A DNA stretch of 64,000 nucleotides, taken from positions 3,543,501 to 3,607,500 of the forward strand of contig NZ_CP155729.1 of the NCBI RefSeq assembly GCF_039724765.1. The letters are read 5' to 3'. Positions 8,412 to 16,208 of this stretch are shown here, piece after piece. This stretch comes from Sagittula stellata E-37 (GTDB lineage: Bacteria; Pseudomonadota; Alphaproteobacteria; Rhodobacterales; Rhodobacteraceae). The notes below the pieces were generated by a model that worked only from the letters and a program-made list of their open reading frames with translations, did not search any database and had not been told where the DNA came from. The position numbers and the translations under genes are program-made. Every line of letters starts with the position of its first letter. Positions within the stretch are counted from its first letter, which is position 1.

Positions 8412-8945
8412 ATGTTTCGCCCCCAGCTCTCTTTCCTGCGCCGGTTTCGCGCCGAAGACGACGGTTCGATGGTCGTGCCCATCGCATTGTGGATGCCGAT
8501 CTTTCTGCTTCTCATCATTTCGTCTGTCGAACTCGGCACGATCACTGTCCGCAGCACGGTGCTCGAACGTGCGCTCGACCAGACCGTGCGCGACGTGAAG
8601 CTGGGGACCGGCCCCAACACGCACGCCCAGATGAAAGAGGCGATCTGCAACCGGGCCCAGATCCTGCCCAGCTGTCTGGAGACGCTGCATCTGGAAATGG
8701 TGGTGCTGGACATCCGCGACTGGACCGATCCGCCGGAAGGCGTCGATTGCTACGACAACTCTCTGCCCGTCACGCCGCAGCGCAACTTCCAGAACGGCAA
8801 GGGCGGAGAGATGATGTTCCTGCGCGCCTGCTACAAGTTCAAGCCCCTGACCCTCATCAGTTCCTTGAACGCGGCCCTGCCGAAAGATGACGCCGGCTAC
8901 GTTGGTCTTGTCGCCATGAACGCATTCGTGAACGAACCCAGCTGA
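8412..8945 (+). CDS. TadE/TadF-like pilus-assembly protein, cluster 2 gene 2
   Basis: 177 residues. The N-terminus RRFRAEDDGSMVVPIALWMPIF is a TadE-type variant in which the usual conserved Glu after the membrane boundary is replaced by Pro/Ile, followed by one transmembrane helix (about 22-42). The periplasmic part carries cysteines (AICNR, PSCLE, VDCYD, RACYKF) in the same spacing as the 1844-2395 paralogue. The 99-base gap after the vWA gene has no strong terminator. The gene ends 12 bases before the next start. Confidence 0.78.
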   Translation: MFRPQLSFLRRFRAEDDGSMVVPIALWMPIFLLLIISSVELGTITVRSTVLERALDQTVRDVKLGTGPNTHAQMKEAICNRAQILPSCLETLHLEMVVLDIRDWTDPPEGVDCYDNSLPVTPQRNFQNGKGGEMMFLRACYKFKPLTLISSLNAALPKDDAGYVGLVAMNAFVNEPS

Positions 8946-8957
8946 GGAGTGATGCAC

Positions 8958-9668
8958 ATGTTCCGTTCCATACTCCCCGCCCCGCTGAGACGTTTCACCC
9001 GCGACGACACCGGGTATGCCAACGTCGAGTCGATCATTCTCCTGCCCGCCCTGTTGTGGCTGTTTGGGGTCGGCTGGGTCTACTTCGATGCCTTCCACCA
9101 GCAGAGCATCAACCAGAAGGCCAACTACGTCATCGGCGACATGATCTCGCGCGAGACCGATCCGCTGGACGAGACCTACATCCGGAACACCCGCAACCTG
9201 TTGAGCGCTCTGATCCACTCGACCTCGGAGGACACGGACTTCCGCGCATCGGTGGTGCAATACGACGCCAGACACAACGACTGGGATCTGGTCTGGTCGG
9301 ACGCCTACGGTACACGCAGCCGGCTGAAGCAGGCCGATCTGACCGACTACTTCGACCGCCTGCCGCCCGCGATCGACAACGAACAGCTTATCCTGGTTGA
9401 GACTTGGGACAACTACGCACCGGTGTTCAAGGTGGGCCTGGATCCGTTCGAGATCGCGACCTACAGCTTCACGAGCCCGCGCTACACCTCGCAGGTCGTG
9501 TGGGAAGGATCGGCCAGCGCTGGCGGCGGCAACAACAACTCGGGCAACAGCAACAACAACTCTGGCGGCGGCAACTCTGGCGGCGGATCGTCCGGCGGGT
9601 CTTCGGGCTCTGGTGGCGGCGGCGGCGGCGGCGGGTGGAGCTTCTGGGATTGGCTCTCAGGGGCATAA
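8958..9668 (+). CDS. TadE-like protein with Gly/Ser/Asn-rich C-terminal tail, cluster 2 gene 3
   Basis: 236 residues from MFRSILPAPLRRF. GAGGAG ends 8 bases before this ATG, better spaced than for the ATG at 8952. TadE motif G-Y-A-N-V-E-S, one transmembrane helix (about 25-45), then a periplasmic domain matching the 1281-1838 paralogue up to its end (SPRYTSQVVW). After that comes a tail absent from the paralogue: about 43 residues of only Gly, Ser, Asn and Ala, closed by WSFWDWLSGA. The tail looks like a flexible linker with an aromatic cap and is encoded by GGC-rich, slippage-prone DNA. Function unknown. Confidence 0.78.
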   Translation: MFRSILPAPLRRFTRDDTGYANVESIILLPALLWLFGVGWVYFDAFHQQSINQKANYVIGDMISRETDPLDETYIRNTRNLLSALIHSTSEDTDFRASVVQYDARHNDWDLVWSDAYGTRSRLKQADLTDYFDRLPPAIDNEQLILVETWDNYAPVFKVGLDPFEIATYSFTSPRYTSQVVWEGSASAGGGNNNSGNSNNNSGGGNSGGGSSGGSSGSGGGGGGGGWSFWDWLSGA

Positions 9669-9692
9669 CCCCCAGGCATGAAAAGAAAACAA

Positions 9693-9714
9693 GGCCGCGC
9701 CATCGGGCGTGGCC
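9693..9714. terminator. Bidirectional intrinsic terminator
   Basis: GGCCGCGCC (9693-9701) pairs with GGCGTGGCC (9706-9714) around an ATCG loop with one G-U. A-rich sequence precedes it and CTTTCGCTTTT follows, so it can serve both the TadE-like gene (+) and the convergent membrane-protein gene (-). Confidence 0.8.
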
Positions 9715-9727
9715 CTTTCGCTTTTCC

Positions 9728-10201
9728 TCAGTCCTTGGATGCAAGCTTGACCGAGATCATGTCGGCAACCGGCTTCGTGGCGGACCCGGCAGTGACACCC
9801 CCCACCGCGACGCGACGGCCCAGCCGCCACCACAGACCGGGACGCCAAGCGCGCGGCGCAGGCTCCTTGAGGATCAGCAGGAAGCCGTTCGACGGTTTTG
9901 CCGCGAACATCGAACGATCGACGCGCGCGATCTGGTCGAGCCGAGCGACGATCGTGCCATCGCTGTCGGTCAGCGCGTCGTCGGTCAGGATCAGTGCATG
10001 GCCGGTCGACACCCACATCCGCGAGGAAAACCAGAGCGTCAGGCCGCCGAGCACCAGAAGGAACACCCGCCACAGCATGGCTTCGGGCGGCTGGGCAAAG
10101 GCGATATAGAGCAGAAGCCCCCCAAGCAGCAGCATCGCCCCCACCCCGATCATGCGCCGGGGCGCCGAGGATTCTATCCGTGCCAGTTCAGGTTTGCTCA
10201 T
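9728..10201 (-). CDS. Small membrane protein of unknown function
   Basis: 157 residues with two hydrophobic helices (about 20-38 and 43-60), then a cytoplasmic-looking domain beginning SSRMWVSTGHALILTDDALTDSDGTIVARLDQIARVD. That pattern (a sheet-rich segment after two helices) recalls bacterial PH-like membrane proteins, but I cannot assign a named family. It is single-gene and convergent with the TadE-like gene. The start at 10201 is the first Met; no upstream partner is close. Confidence 0.7.
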   Translation of the reverse strand: MSKPELARIESSAPRRMIGVGAMLLLGGLLLYIAFAQPPEAMLWRVFLLVLGGLTLWFSSRMWVSTGHALILTDDALTDSDGTIVARLDQIARVDRSMFAAKPSNGFLLILKEPAPRAWRPGLWWRLGRRVAVGGVTAGSATKPVADMISVKLASKD

Positions 10202-10325
10202 GATCGTCCCCCGCGTGTTCCCAGTTTCATAGCGTCAAGTGATGCCGGGGGAAAGCCGATGGCTTGCGGTGGTGCCGCGCGACGACGACACTGTCGGCGG
10301 AGGCAATGGAACAGAGGGAGCCGAC

Positions 10326-10787
10326 ATGGCGCAACTGACAGTCGCGACACCCACAGGCCCGTTCAGGCTGGTCGAAGCGGAGGGGGTGATGGTGTCCTGC
10401 GGCTGGTGCGACGGACCATCAGACGCGGCAGAGGCCACGCCTCTCCTGCGCGAAGCCGCTTCGCAGCTCGAAGCGTATTTCGCAGGGCGGCTTACGCGGT
10501 TTGACTTGCCATGGTTCGTAGACCGAAGCCCCTTCCAGTCCGAGGCCTGCGCCCTCATGGCCGCGATCCCGTTTGGCGAAACGATCACCTACGGGGAAAT
10601 GGCCAAAGCGCTTGGCGTCTCCGCACAGGCCGCTGGCCGGGGGTGCGGTGGCAATCCCCTGCCCGTCATCGTGCCATGCCACCGAGTGCTGGCGACGAAC
10701 GGTCTTGGCGGCTTCTCCGCCAGCGGAGGGGTCGAAACGAAAGTCTGGCTCCTGCGTCACGAAGGGGCCGCAGGCTTGCTGATCTGA
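10326..10787 (+). CDS. ogt: Methylated-DNA--[protein]-cysteine S-methyltransferase
   Basis: 153 residues from MAQLTVATPTG; AGGGAG precedes the ATG at 10326, and the longer frame to 10239 lacks a site. It repairs O6-methylguanine by irreversible transfer of the methyl group to a cysteine. The active-site motif is IVPCHRVL, with the upstream helix-turn-helix FGETITYGEMAKALGVSAQAAGRGCGGNP. The usual motif arginine (the finger in A-R-A-V-G) appears as AAGRGCGG, a slight variant. Short N-terminal Ogt-type domain. Acts in the cytoplasm; transcribed alone. Confidence 0.9.
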   Translation: MAQLTVATPTGPFRLVEAEGVMVSCGWCDGPSDAAEATPLLREAASQLEAYFAGRLTRFDLPWFVDRSPFQSEACALMAAIPFGETITYGEMAKALGVSAQAAGRGCGGNPLPVIVPCHRVLATNGLGGFSASGGVETKVWLLRHEGAAGLLI

Positions 10788-10810
10788 CACATGGCGCGAC
10801 CAACGAAGAA

Positions 10811-10833
10811 GGGCGAGGACATCGTCCCCGCCC
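10811..10833. terminator. Probable bidirectional terminator
   Basis: GGGCGAGGAC and GTCCCCGCCC form a 10-bp stem with one mismatch around an ATC loop, between the convergent ogt and TRAP-binding-protein genes. The flanking A and T runs are short. Confidence 0.5.
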
Positions 10834-10855
10834 CAAGTTCCTTCCGGTCAGGACA

Positions 10856-11899
10856 TCAGAGCGCGCCGGTCGCGCCCTTGCACTCACCTTCCATCAGCGA
10901 CTTCGCTTCGTCGATCAGCGCCTGACCGTCCATGCCTTTGCTGTCCAGATCGGCGATCCAGGAGTCGTATATCGGCTGCACGAGATCGCGCCACGGACCG
11001 GTCTGGTCTTCCGCCACGGTGATGATGTTGTTGCCAAGATCAACCGCGACCTGCCGCGCCGGGGCATCGGCATCCGACTGCGTCCCGCCGGCGAAGACCG
11101 AAAAGTTCAAGCCGGAGTTGTCGTCGATGACCTTCTGCAGGTCTTCGGGCATGGAGTCGTAGACGTCCTTGTTCATCGCCAGAACGAACGTCAGCGTGTA
11201 GAGCGCCGGGCCCTCGAATTCCGTGTGATTGCTCACCAGTTCCGGAACCTTCAGGGCCGACGTCACTTCCCATGGAATGGTCGTACCGTCGATCACGCCC
11301 TTGGACAGGCCCTCGGACACAGCCGGCACCGGCATCCCGACAGGTTCGGCTCCCGCGGCCTCAAGCAGCTGGTTCACCAGACGGGACCCGCCGCGAATCT
11401 TCATCCCGACGAGGTCCTCGGGCGTCTGCACAGGGTCATTGGTGTGGAACATCCCCGGCCCGTGAACCCAGGTGCCAAGCATCTTCACATCCGCGAACTC
11501 TCCGTCGGCCATGTCGTTTTCGTACATCTTCCAGTACGCGCAGGACGCGGCGCGGGCGTCCTCGACCATGAAGGGCAGTTCGAACACCTCGGTCGACGGG
11601 AAACGGCCGGGCGTGTAGCCGACCACCGTCCAGATGATGTCCGCCAGACCGTCGACGGCCTGATCGTAAAGCTCCGGCGGCACGCCGCCGAGTTGCATGG
11701 ACGGGTAATGGTCGATCTTGATGCGGCCATCGGAATCGGCCTCCACCTTTTCGATCCACGGCAGCAGGATTTCCTGCGGCACGGAGGCCTGCGGCGGCAG
11801 CATCTGGTGCAGGTTCAGTTGCACCTCCTGCGCCGAGGCGCCCTGTGTCATGGCCAGCGCGCACGCCGTGCCTGCAAACAGTGTCTTCAACGTCTTCAT
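10856..11899 (-). CDS. TRAP transporter solute-binding protein, DctP family
   Basis: 347 residues with a signal peptide (MKTLKTLFAGTACALAMTQ, cleavage after GASA). DctP-type features include the P-E-D-L-V-G-M-K-I-R-G segment, whose Arg binds the ligand carboxylate in the family, and DGTTIPWEV. It acts in the periplasm delivering an organic acid to a TRAP permease. No dctQ/dctM genes are adjacent, so the permease lies elsewhere or this protein works differently. It starts 42 bases after the ferredoxin gene in a P450-ferredoxin-TRAP unit; the ligand may be the P450 substrate or product (inference). Confidence 0.88.
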   Translation of the reverse strand: MKTLKTLFAGTACALAMTQGASAQEVQLNLHQMLPPQASVPQEILLPWIEKVEADSDGRIKIDHYPSMQLGGVPPELYDQAVDGLADIIWTVVGYTPGRFPSTEVFELPFMVEDARAASCAYWKMYENDMADGEFADVKMLGTWVHGPGMFHTNDPVQTPEDLVGMKIRGGSRLVNQLLEAAGAEPVGMPVPAVSEGLSKGVIDGTTIPWEVTSALKVPELVSNHTEFEGPALYTLTFVLAMNKDVYDSMPEDLQKVIDDNSGLNFSVFAGGTQSDADAPARQVAVDLGNNIITVAEDQTGPWRDLVQPIYDSWIADLDSKGMDGQALIDEAKSLMEGECKGATGAL

Positions 11900-11941
11900 T
11901 GGGTCCTCCCTGAGTGGCCGTCCTGTTCCCCGGTCCGTGAT

Positions 11942-12265
11942 TTATCCCTGCTCTTCCGGCAGATGGATGATGAGTCCGTCAAGCGCCTCCGATACCTCGA
12001 TCTGGCACGACAAACGCGATGTCGGCCGCACCTCGGCTTCGCCAAAGTCCAACATGTCTTCCTCGGTGTCGCTGCGTTCGCCGGTGCGGTCGGTCCAGGC
12101 CTCGTCGACATAGCAGTGGCAGGTGGCGCAGGACATGGAGCCGCCGCATTCGGCGATAATCTCGTCTATGCCGTTGTCGCGCGCCGCCTGCATGACGGAG
12201 GTGCCGGGCGCGGCTTCGACCTGCTTTTTCGTGCCGTCCGCGTGGACGAAAATGATGCTGACCAT
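11942..12265 (-). CDS. [2Fe-2S] ferredoxin, adrenodoxin/rhodocoxin type
   Basis: 107 residues. Cluster ligands are C40, C46, C49 (AECGGSMSCATCHCY) and C87 (RLSCQIEV), the C-x5-C-x2-C-xn-C spacing of P450-partner ferredoxins. The extension to 12664 is a shadow inside the P450 gene. It starts 8 bases after the P450 stop, so the two are almost certainly cotranscribed and the ferredoxin is the immediate electron donor. No ferredoxin reductase gene is nearby. Confidence 0.92.
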   Translation of the reverse strand: MVSIIFVHADGTKKQVEAAPGTSVMQAARDNGIDEIIAECGGSMSCATCHCYVDEAWTDRTGERSDTEEDMLDFGEAEVRPTSRLSCQIEVSEALDGLIIHLPEEQG

Positions 12266-12273
12266 ATCAGTCC

Positions 12274-13449
12274 TCAGTTCAGTGTGACCGGAAGGTTGAG
12301 CGGCCCCCGGAAGCCGAAGCCGCTCCAGACAACATCCTCGGCGCTGTTCAGCGTCATGTTCGGGAAGCGCTCGAAGATCATCGGCAGCATGATTTCTCCG
12401 ACAGTCTTGCGGGCGACCTGCGCGCCCGAGCAATGGTGCGGCCCGTTGCCAAAGGCCTGATGCTGCGCCTTGGCCCGGAACACGTTGTACAGGTGCCCGT
12501 CCTCGAAGACGTCCTCGTCGTGGTTGGCCGAAGCCTGGATCGTCATCAGAGTGACGCCCTCGGGAATGTCGATGCCATCGATCTGGTGCGCCTGCATCAC
12601 CCTGCGTGACGACGCCTGGATCGGCGCGACCCAGCGCACGCCTTCCTCGAAGGCGTCGGTCCATGCCTCGGTGCGCCGCACCTCCTCAAGCTGGTCGGGG
12701 TTGGTCAGCAGGCCGTAGAGGATCGTCGCCAGCGCATCGCGCGGCTCGTTGATGCCGCCGCCGATGGCGATCTTGACGTTGGCGTAGATCTGGCTTTGCG
12801 GGATTGGGTCCTTGGCGTTCAGCATGATCGACAGTGCAGAGTTGTTCGGCTCCGCCACGTGACGTGCCGTGATCGAATCGAAGTAGGCGTTCATCTCGGC
12901 ATTGGCCGTGTCGGACTTAGCAAAGGGCTCGTCCCGGAAACCGAAGTTGCCCGCGCCGTCGATCAGCGTCTGCGACCAGCGCTGCATGTCGGCATCGCTC
13001 GCCTCGTCCAGCCCGAGAATATGGGCGAGGATGCGCGCCGCGACCGGGCCACAGAGGTCCTTGAACAGGTCCACCGTCTCGCCACGCGGCAGCCGGTCGA
13101 GGTAGTCGGAGACGATCTTCGCATAAAGCGCCGCCCAGTCGGTCTTGATGACCTTGGGCGAAAACGCCTTCTGCATGGCCATGCGTTCGCGGCGGTGCTC
13201 GTCCCCGTCCTTGCGCATCAGCGTGTGCGCCTGGAAGGCACGCTCCATCGGCGTTTTCGGATCGTTGGAACTGTAGAGCTCCGCGTTATCCTTCACCATG
13301 CGGGTGTGGGCGGCCTTGGTCAGGAAGATGCGCCGCGCGGCGGGCACATCGACGATCGGCGTCTCCGCACGCATGCGGCGATAGATGGGATAGGGATCGC
13401 GGGTCAGATCGTCCAGCGTCACCCGCTCCTCCACGGGGGCAGTGGTCAT
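12274..13449 (-). CDS. Cytochrome P450
   Basis: 391 residues, soluble bacterial class. Haem-binding motif AFGNGPHHCSGAQVAR with C340 as the thiolate ligand; the K-helix ExxR is E269-G-V-R272. The I-helix reads IAIGGGINEPRDAL, so the usual acid-alcohol (D/E)-T pair that handles oxygen activation is replaced by N-E-P. Some bacterial P450s tolerate this, but it suggests unusual proton delivery. GGAGGTAAG precedes the start. The gene leads a unit with ferredoxin and a TRAP binding protein and is divergent from a LysR gene, pointing to substrate-induced expression. Substrate unknown. Confidence 0.92.
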   Translation of the reverse strand: MTTAPVEERVTLDDLTRDPYPIYRRMRAETPIVDVPAARRIFLTKAAHTRMVKDNAELYSSNDPKTPMERAFQAHTLMRKDGDEHRRERMAMQKAFSPKVIKTDWAALYAKIVSDYLDRLPRGETVDLFKDLCGPVAARILAHILGLDEASDADMQRWSQTLIDGAGNFGFRDEPFAKSDTANAEMNAYFDSITARHVAEPNNSALSIMLNAKDPIPQSQIYANVKIAIGGGINEPRDALATILYGLLTNPDQLEEVRRTEAWTDAFEEGVRWVAPIQASSRRVMQAHQIDGIDIPEGVTLMTIQASANHDEDVFEDGHLYNVFRAKAQHQAFGNGPHHCSGAQVARKTVGEIMLPMIFERFPNMTLNSAEDVVWSGFGFRGPLNLPVTLN

Positions 13450-13499
13450 GTCTTACCTCCTCCAAGCCAGACATTAGCGGCCACAGTCTCAAAGGTGGA

Positions 13500-13520
13500 T
13501 TGATCTGGCAATAAGATCAA
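13500..13520. promoter_or_regulatory. Candidate LysR operator (TTGATCT-N7-AGATCAA)
   Basis: A perfect 7-bp inverted repeat with a 7-base spacer in the 79-bp gap between the divergent P450 and lysR genes, matching the T-N11-A geometry of LysR-type sites. It resembles an FNR/CRP-like dyad too, but the 7-base spacer argues against that. Confidence 0.6.
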
Positions 13521-13528
13521 TTCTATTC

Positions 13529-14455
13529 ATGGCATCAGTGGATTTGATGGAGAAAGCCGTGACCGATCCGATGGGCGTGGACTTCCGGACGCTGACCCTG
13601 CTGGCGCGGGTGCACGATCTGCGCTCCTTCACCAAGGCGGCAGAAGAGCTGGGCGTGAACCAGTCGGCGGTCAGCTACACGGTCGAGAAGCTGCGGGGCA
13701 TTTTCCAGGATCCGCTGTTCGTGCGTCAGGGACGGACAATCCTGCCGACCCCGCGATGCGACGAGATCGTGCAGGAGGCCAACCGGCTGATCGGCGACTT
13801 CCGCCGGCTGACCGTCCCGTCGCAATTCGATCCCGGCACGGTCAAACGCAAGATCACCATCGCCTGCAACTACTACGAACGCGTTCTGTGGGTGCCGCAC
13901 ATCGTGCGCGCCGTCCGCGCCGAGGCTCCGGGCCTCGAACTGGAAATCGTCGACGCCTCCGACATCGGGCACGAAAGGCTGCTGCGCAACGAAGCCGAGA
14001 TGCTGATCGGTCCCTTCCAGCGCGAAACCCCGGCGTTCTATAGCCGGCGTCTCTACCGCGAGGACTACATCTGCCTGATGGATGCGGGCCACCCCGCCGC
14101 CGGTGCTCCGCTGGACCTGCAGACCTACCTCGGGCTGAACCACGTGCTTGTGACCTACGGGGGGCGCTGGACCTCGCGCTACCTGCACGATCTGAAGGAC
14201 ATGGGCCACACCCTGCGCGTCGGGCTGCGGGTGCCAAGCCCGGCTGGGATCGCGGAACTGGTCGTCGCCTCGGACCTCGTCGCAACCGTCCCCCGCAGGC
14301 TGGCCAAGGTTCTGGGCGAGGCGGTGCATGTCGCCGACTGCCCCGTCCGGACCGGGATCACAATCGAGGTCGTCTGGACGGAACGCAACCACCGCTCCGC
14401 CCACCACGTCTGGCTGCGCGAGCTGATCCACCGCGTGGTGTCTCAGGTCGCCTGA
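13529..14455 (+). CDS. LysR-family transcriptional regulator
   Basis: 308 residues. N-terminal winged helix-turn-helix (VDFRTLTLLARVHDLRSFTKAAEELGVNQSAVSYTVEKLRG) at about 17-75, then a periplasmic-binding-like effector domain. It is divergent from the P450/ferredoxin/TRAP unit and probably regulates it through the dyad 8 bases upstream of its start. The start is uncertain: the first ATG (13529) lacks a clear ribosome-binding site, and Met codons at 13547 and 13571 are possible. It converges on pheA with a weak hairpin (AGGGC...GCCCT, 14456-14474 area) between the stops. Confidence 0.88.
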   Translation: MASVDLMEKAVTDPMGVDFRTLTLLARVHDLRSFTKAAEELGVNQSAVSYTVEKLRGIFQDPLFVRQGRTILPTPRCDEIVQEANRLIGDFRRLTVPSQFDPGTVKRKITIACNYYERVLWVPHIVRAVRAEAPGLELEIVDASDIGHERLLRNEAEMLIGPFQRETPAFYSRRLYREDYICLMDAGHPAAGAPLDLQTYLGLNHVLVTYGGRWTSRYLHDLKDMGHTLRVGLRVPSPAGIAELVVASDLVATVPRRLAKVLGEAVHVADCPVRTGITIEVVWTERNHRSAHHVWLRELIHRVVSQVA

Positions 14456-14473
14456 AAGGGCCCGCCGGAGCCC

Positions 14474-15307
14474 TCAATCGCGTCGCGGATCGCGCGGGTA
14501 GACGCCGAGAATCTCCAGCATCGACGTGAAGTAGGCCAGCTCTTCCAGTGCGCGCGCCACCGGCGGATCTTCGGGGTGGCCTTCGATGTCGGCGTAGAAC
14601 TGCGTCGCCGTAAACGACCCGCCAACCATATAGCTTTCCAGCTTGGTCATGTTCACGCCGTTGGTCGCAAAGCCGCCCATCGCTTTGTAAAGCGCGGCGG
14701 GAATGTTGCGCACCTGAAAGACGAAGGTGGTGATCATGCCGTGATCGCCCCGCACGGTGGTGTCGGGCTCCGGCGACATCAGCAGGAAACGCGTGGTGTT
14801 GTGGGCGTGGTCCTCGATATGGCGGGCCAGGATGTGCAGCCCGTTGATCTCTGCCGCGAGATCCGAAGCCAGCGCACCCACAGTCCGCGAGCCGGTGCGC
14901 GCGATCTCGGCCGCGGCACCGGCGCTGTCGGGCCATGCCTCGCCCCGGATGCCGTATTTCTTCAGGAAACTCTCGGCCTGCGGCAGCAGCACGAGGTGCG
15001 CCCGCACCACTTCCAGTTCATCGATCTCGACGCCGGGCTGCGCCATCAGCGAGATGTGAACGCGGACAAACGCCTCGTCCACGATTCTCAGCCCCGATTC
15101 CGGCAGCAGGCGATGGATATCCGCGACGCGGCCGTAGGTTGTGTTCTCGACCGGCAGCATCGCAAGGTCCGCGCTGCCGTCGCGCACGGCGGAAATCACG
15201 TCCTCGAAGGTGTTGCACGGCAGGACATCGGCCCCGGGACGGGCTTCGACGCAGGCCTGATGCGAATAGGCCCCCATTTCCCCCTGGAATGCGATACGTT
15301 GCGGCAT
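14474..15307 (-). CDS. pheA: Prephenate dehydratase
   Basis: 277 residues. Converts prephenate to phenylpyruvate in phenylalanine synthesis. The N-terminal catalytic domain starts IAFQGEMGAYSH and includes LPVENTTYGRV and the signature NTTRFLLM (about 170-177). A C-terminal ACT domain (MITTFVFQVRNIPAALYKAMGG and an ESYMVGGSFTATQFY motif) gives allosteric control by Phe. No chorismate mutase domain, as usual in Alphaproteobacteria. GGAGGGAG precedes the start. Divergent from the cytochrome c gene (135-bp gap). Confidence 0.95.
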   Translation of the reverse strand: MPQRIAFQGEMGAYSHQACVEARPGADVLPCNTFEDVISAVRDGSADLAMLPVENTTYGRVADIHRLLPESGLRIVDEAFVRVHISLMAQPGVEIDELEVVRAHLVLLPQAESFLKKYGIRGEAWPDSAGAAAEIARTGSRTVGALASDLAAEINGLHILARHIEDHAHNTTRFLLMSPEPDTTVRGDHGMITTFVFQVRNIPAALYKAMGGFATNGVNMTKLESYMVGGSFTATQFYADIEGHPEDPPVARALEELAYFTSMLEILGVYPRDPRRD

Positions 15308-15442
15308 GAGGCTCCCTCCCCGGTCAAAAACCTGCGCTTGCCCGGTGGGCGGGCGATTGGTCGCGGCTTCTATCGCTTGCCTAAGCCAATTGGAAGCCGT
15401 AGACACCCGCCCGACGGATACACAATTCGAACAGGGCACCTC

Positions 15443-15955
15443 ATGGATACGATGACAGTTACCAAGGTCGTGGGCGGCGTCTGTGGCGCTCTGCTGGTCT
15501 ATTTGATGAGCAAGTGGGGCGCGGAAACCCTCTACCACGTCGGCGGCGGCGGTCACGGTGAGGAACACGCGTCGGCCTACTTGATTGAAGCGGGCAGCAG
15601 CGAACCTGCCGAAGCGGAACCCGAAGTGCCGTTCGAGGAGCTTCTGGCGTCTGCCGACGTGGGCGACGGCGAGAAGGTCTTTGGCAAGTGCCGCGCCTGC
15701 CACAAGATCGACGGTTCGAACGCGACCGGCCCGCACCTCGACGGTGTCGTTGGGCGTCCCATCGGCTCGGTTGGCGGGTTCAACTACTCCGGCAACCTGA
15801 ATCAGGTCGGCGACGCATGGACGCCGGAGCACCTGAACACGTTCCTTGAAAGCCCCAAGGCCGCGGCGCCGGGCACCACGATGTCCTTCAACGGCCTGTC
15901 GAAACCGGAAGACCGCGCAGCAGTGATCGCCTTCCTGCAATCCGTGAGCGGCTGA
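15443..15955 (+). CDS. Membrane-anchored class I cytochrome c (c-y/CycM-like)
   Basis: 170 residues. An uncleaved N-terminal helix (about 5-22) anchors the protein; then a His/Gly and Ala/Pro/Glu-rich linker (about 35-65) and one haem domain with CRACH (83-87) and a Met ligand in the GTTMSFNG region (M147). The layout matches the membrane-bound cytochrome c-y/c552 that shuttles electrons from the bc1 complex to terminal oxidases. This fits the cbb3 oxidase encoded 13 kb away. Standard length for the family. A strong terminator follows, so it is probably monocistronic. Confidence 0.9.
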   Translation: MDTMTVTKVVGGVCGALLVYLMSKWGAETLYHVGGGGHGEEHASAYLIEAGSSEPAEAEPEVPFEELLASADVGDGEKVFGKCRACHKIDGSNATGPHLDGVVGRPIGSVGGFNYSGNLNQVGDAWTPEHLNTFLESPKAAAPGTTMSFNGLSKPEDRAAVIAFLQSVSG

Positions 15956-15986
15956 TCCGCTTCGAACCGATACACCGGAATTGGCT

Positions 15987-16018
15987 AGGGCCGTCCCCCG
16001 CGCGGGGACGGCCCTTTT
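15987..16018 (+). terminator. Strong intrinsic terminator after cytochrome c gene
   Basis: A perfect 12-bp stem AGGGCCGTCCCC / GGGGACGGCCCT with a 5-base loop, followed by TTTTCCTTTT. Confidence 0.93.
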
Positions 16019-16208
16019 CCTTTTGCGTCCGGCGACCCCATGCAGCGCACACGTCCCGATCACAAGGGCGTCAAAGCGGCCCACCGCCCGCCCAATCTCG
16101 ACTTGAATGTGGTCAGGCGGAACCCTTAGCTTAAATTTAACCATAATTGACGAGACATGGAGGCGTCGGTGTCCGAACGCCCCGCCGGACCGCCAAGGGA
16201 GACCACGG

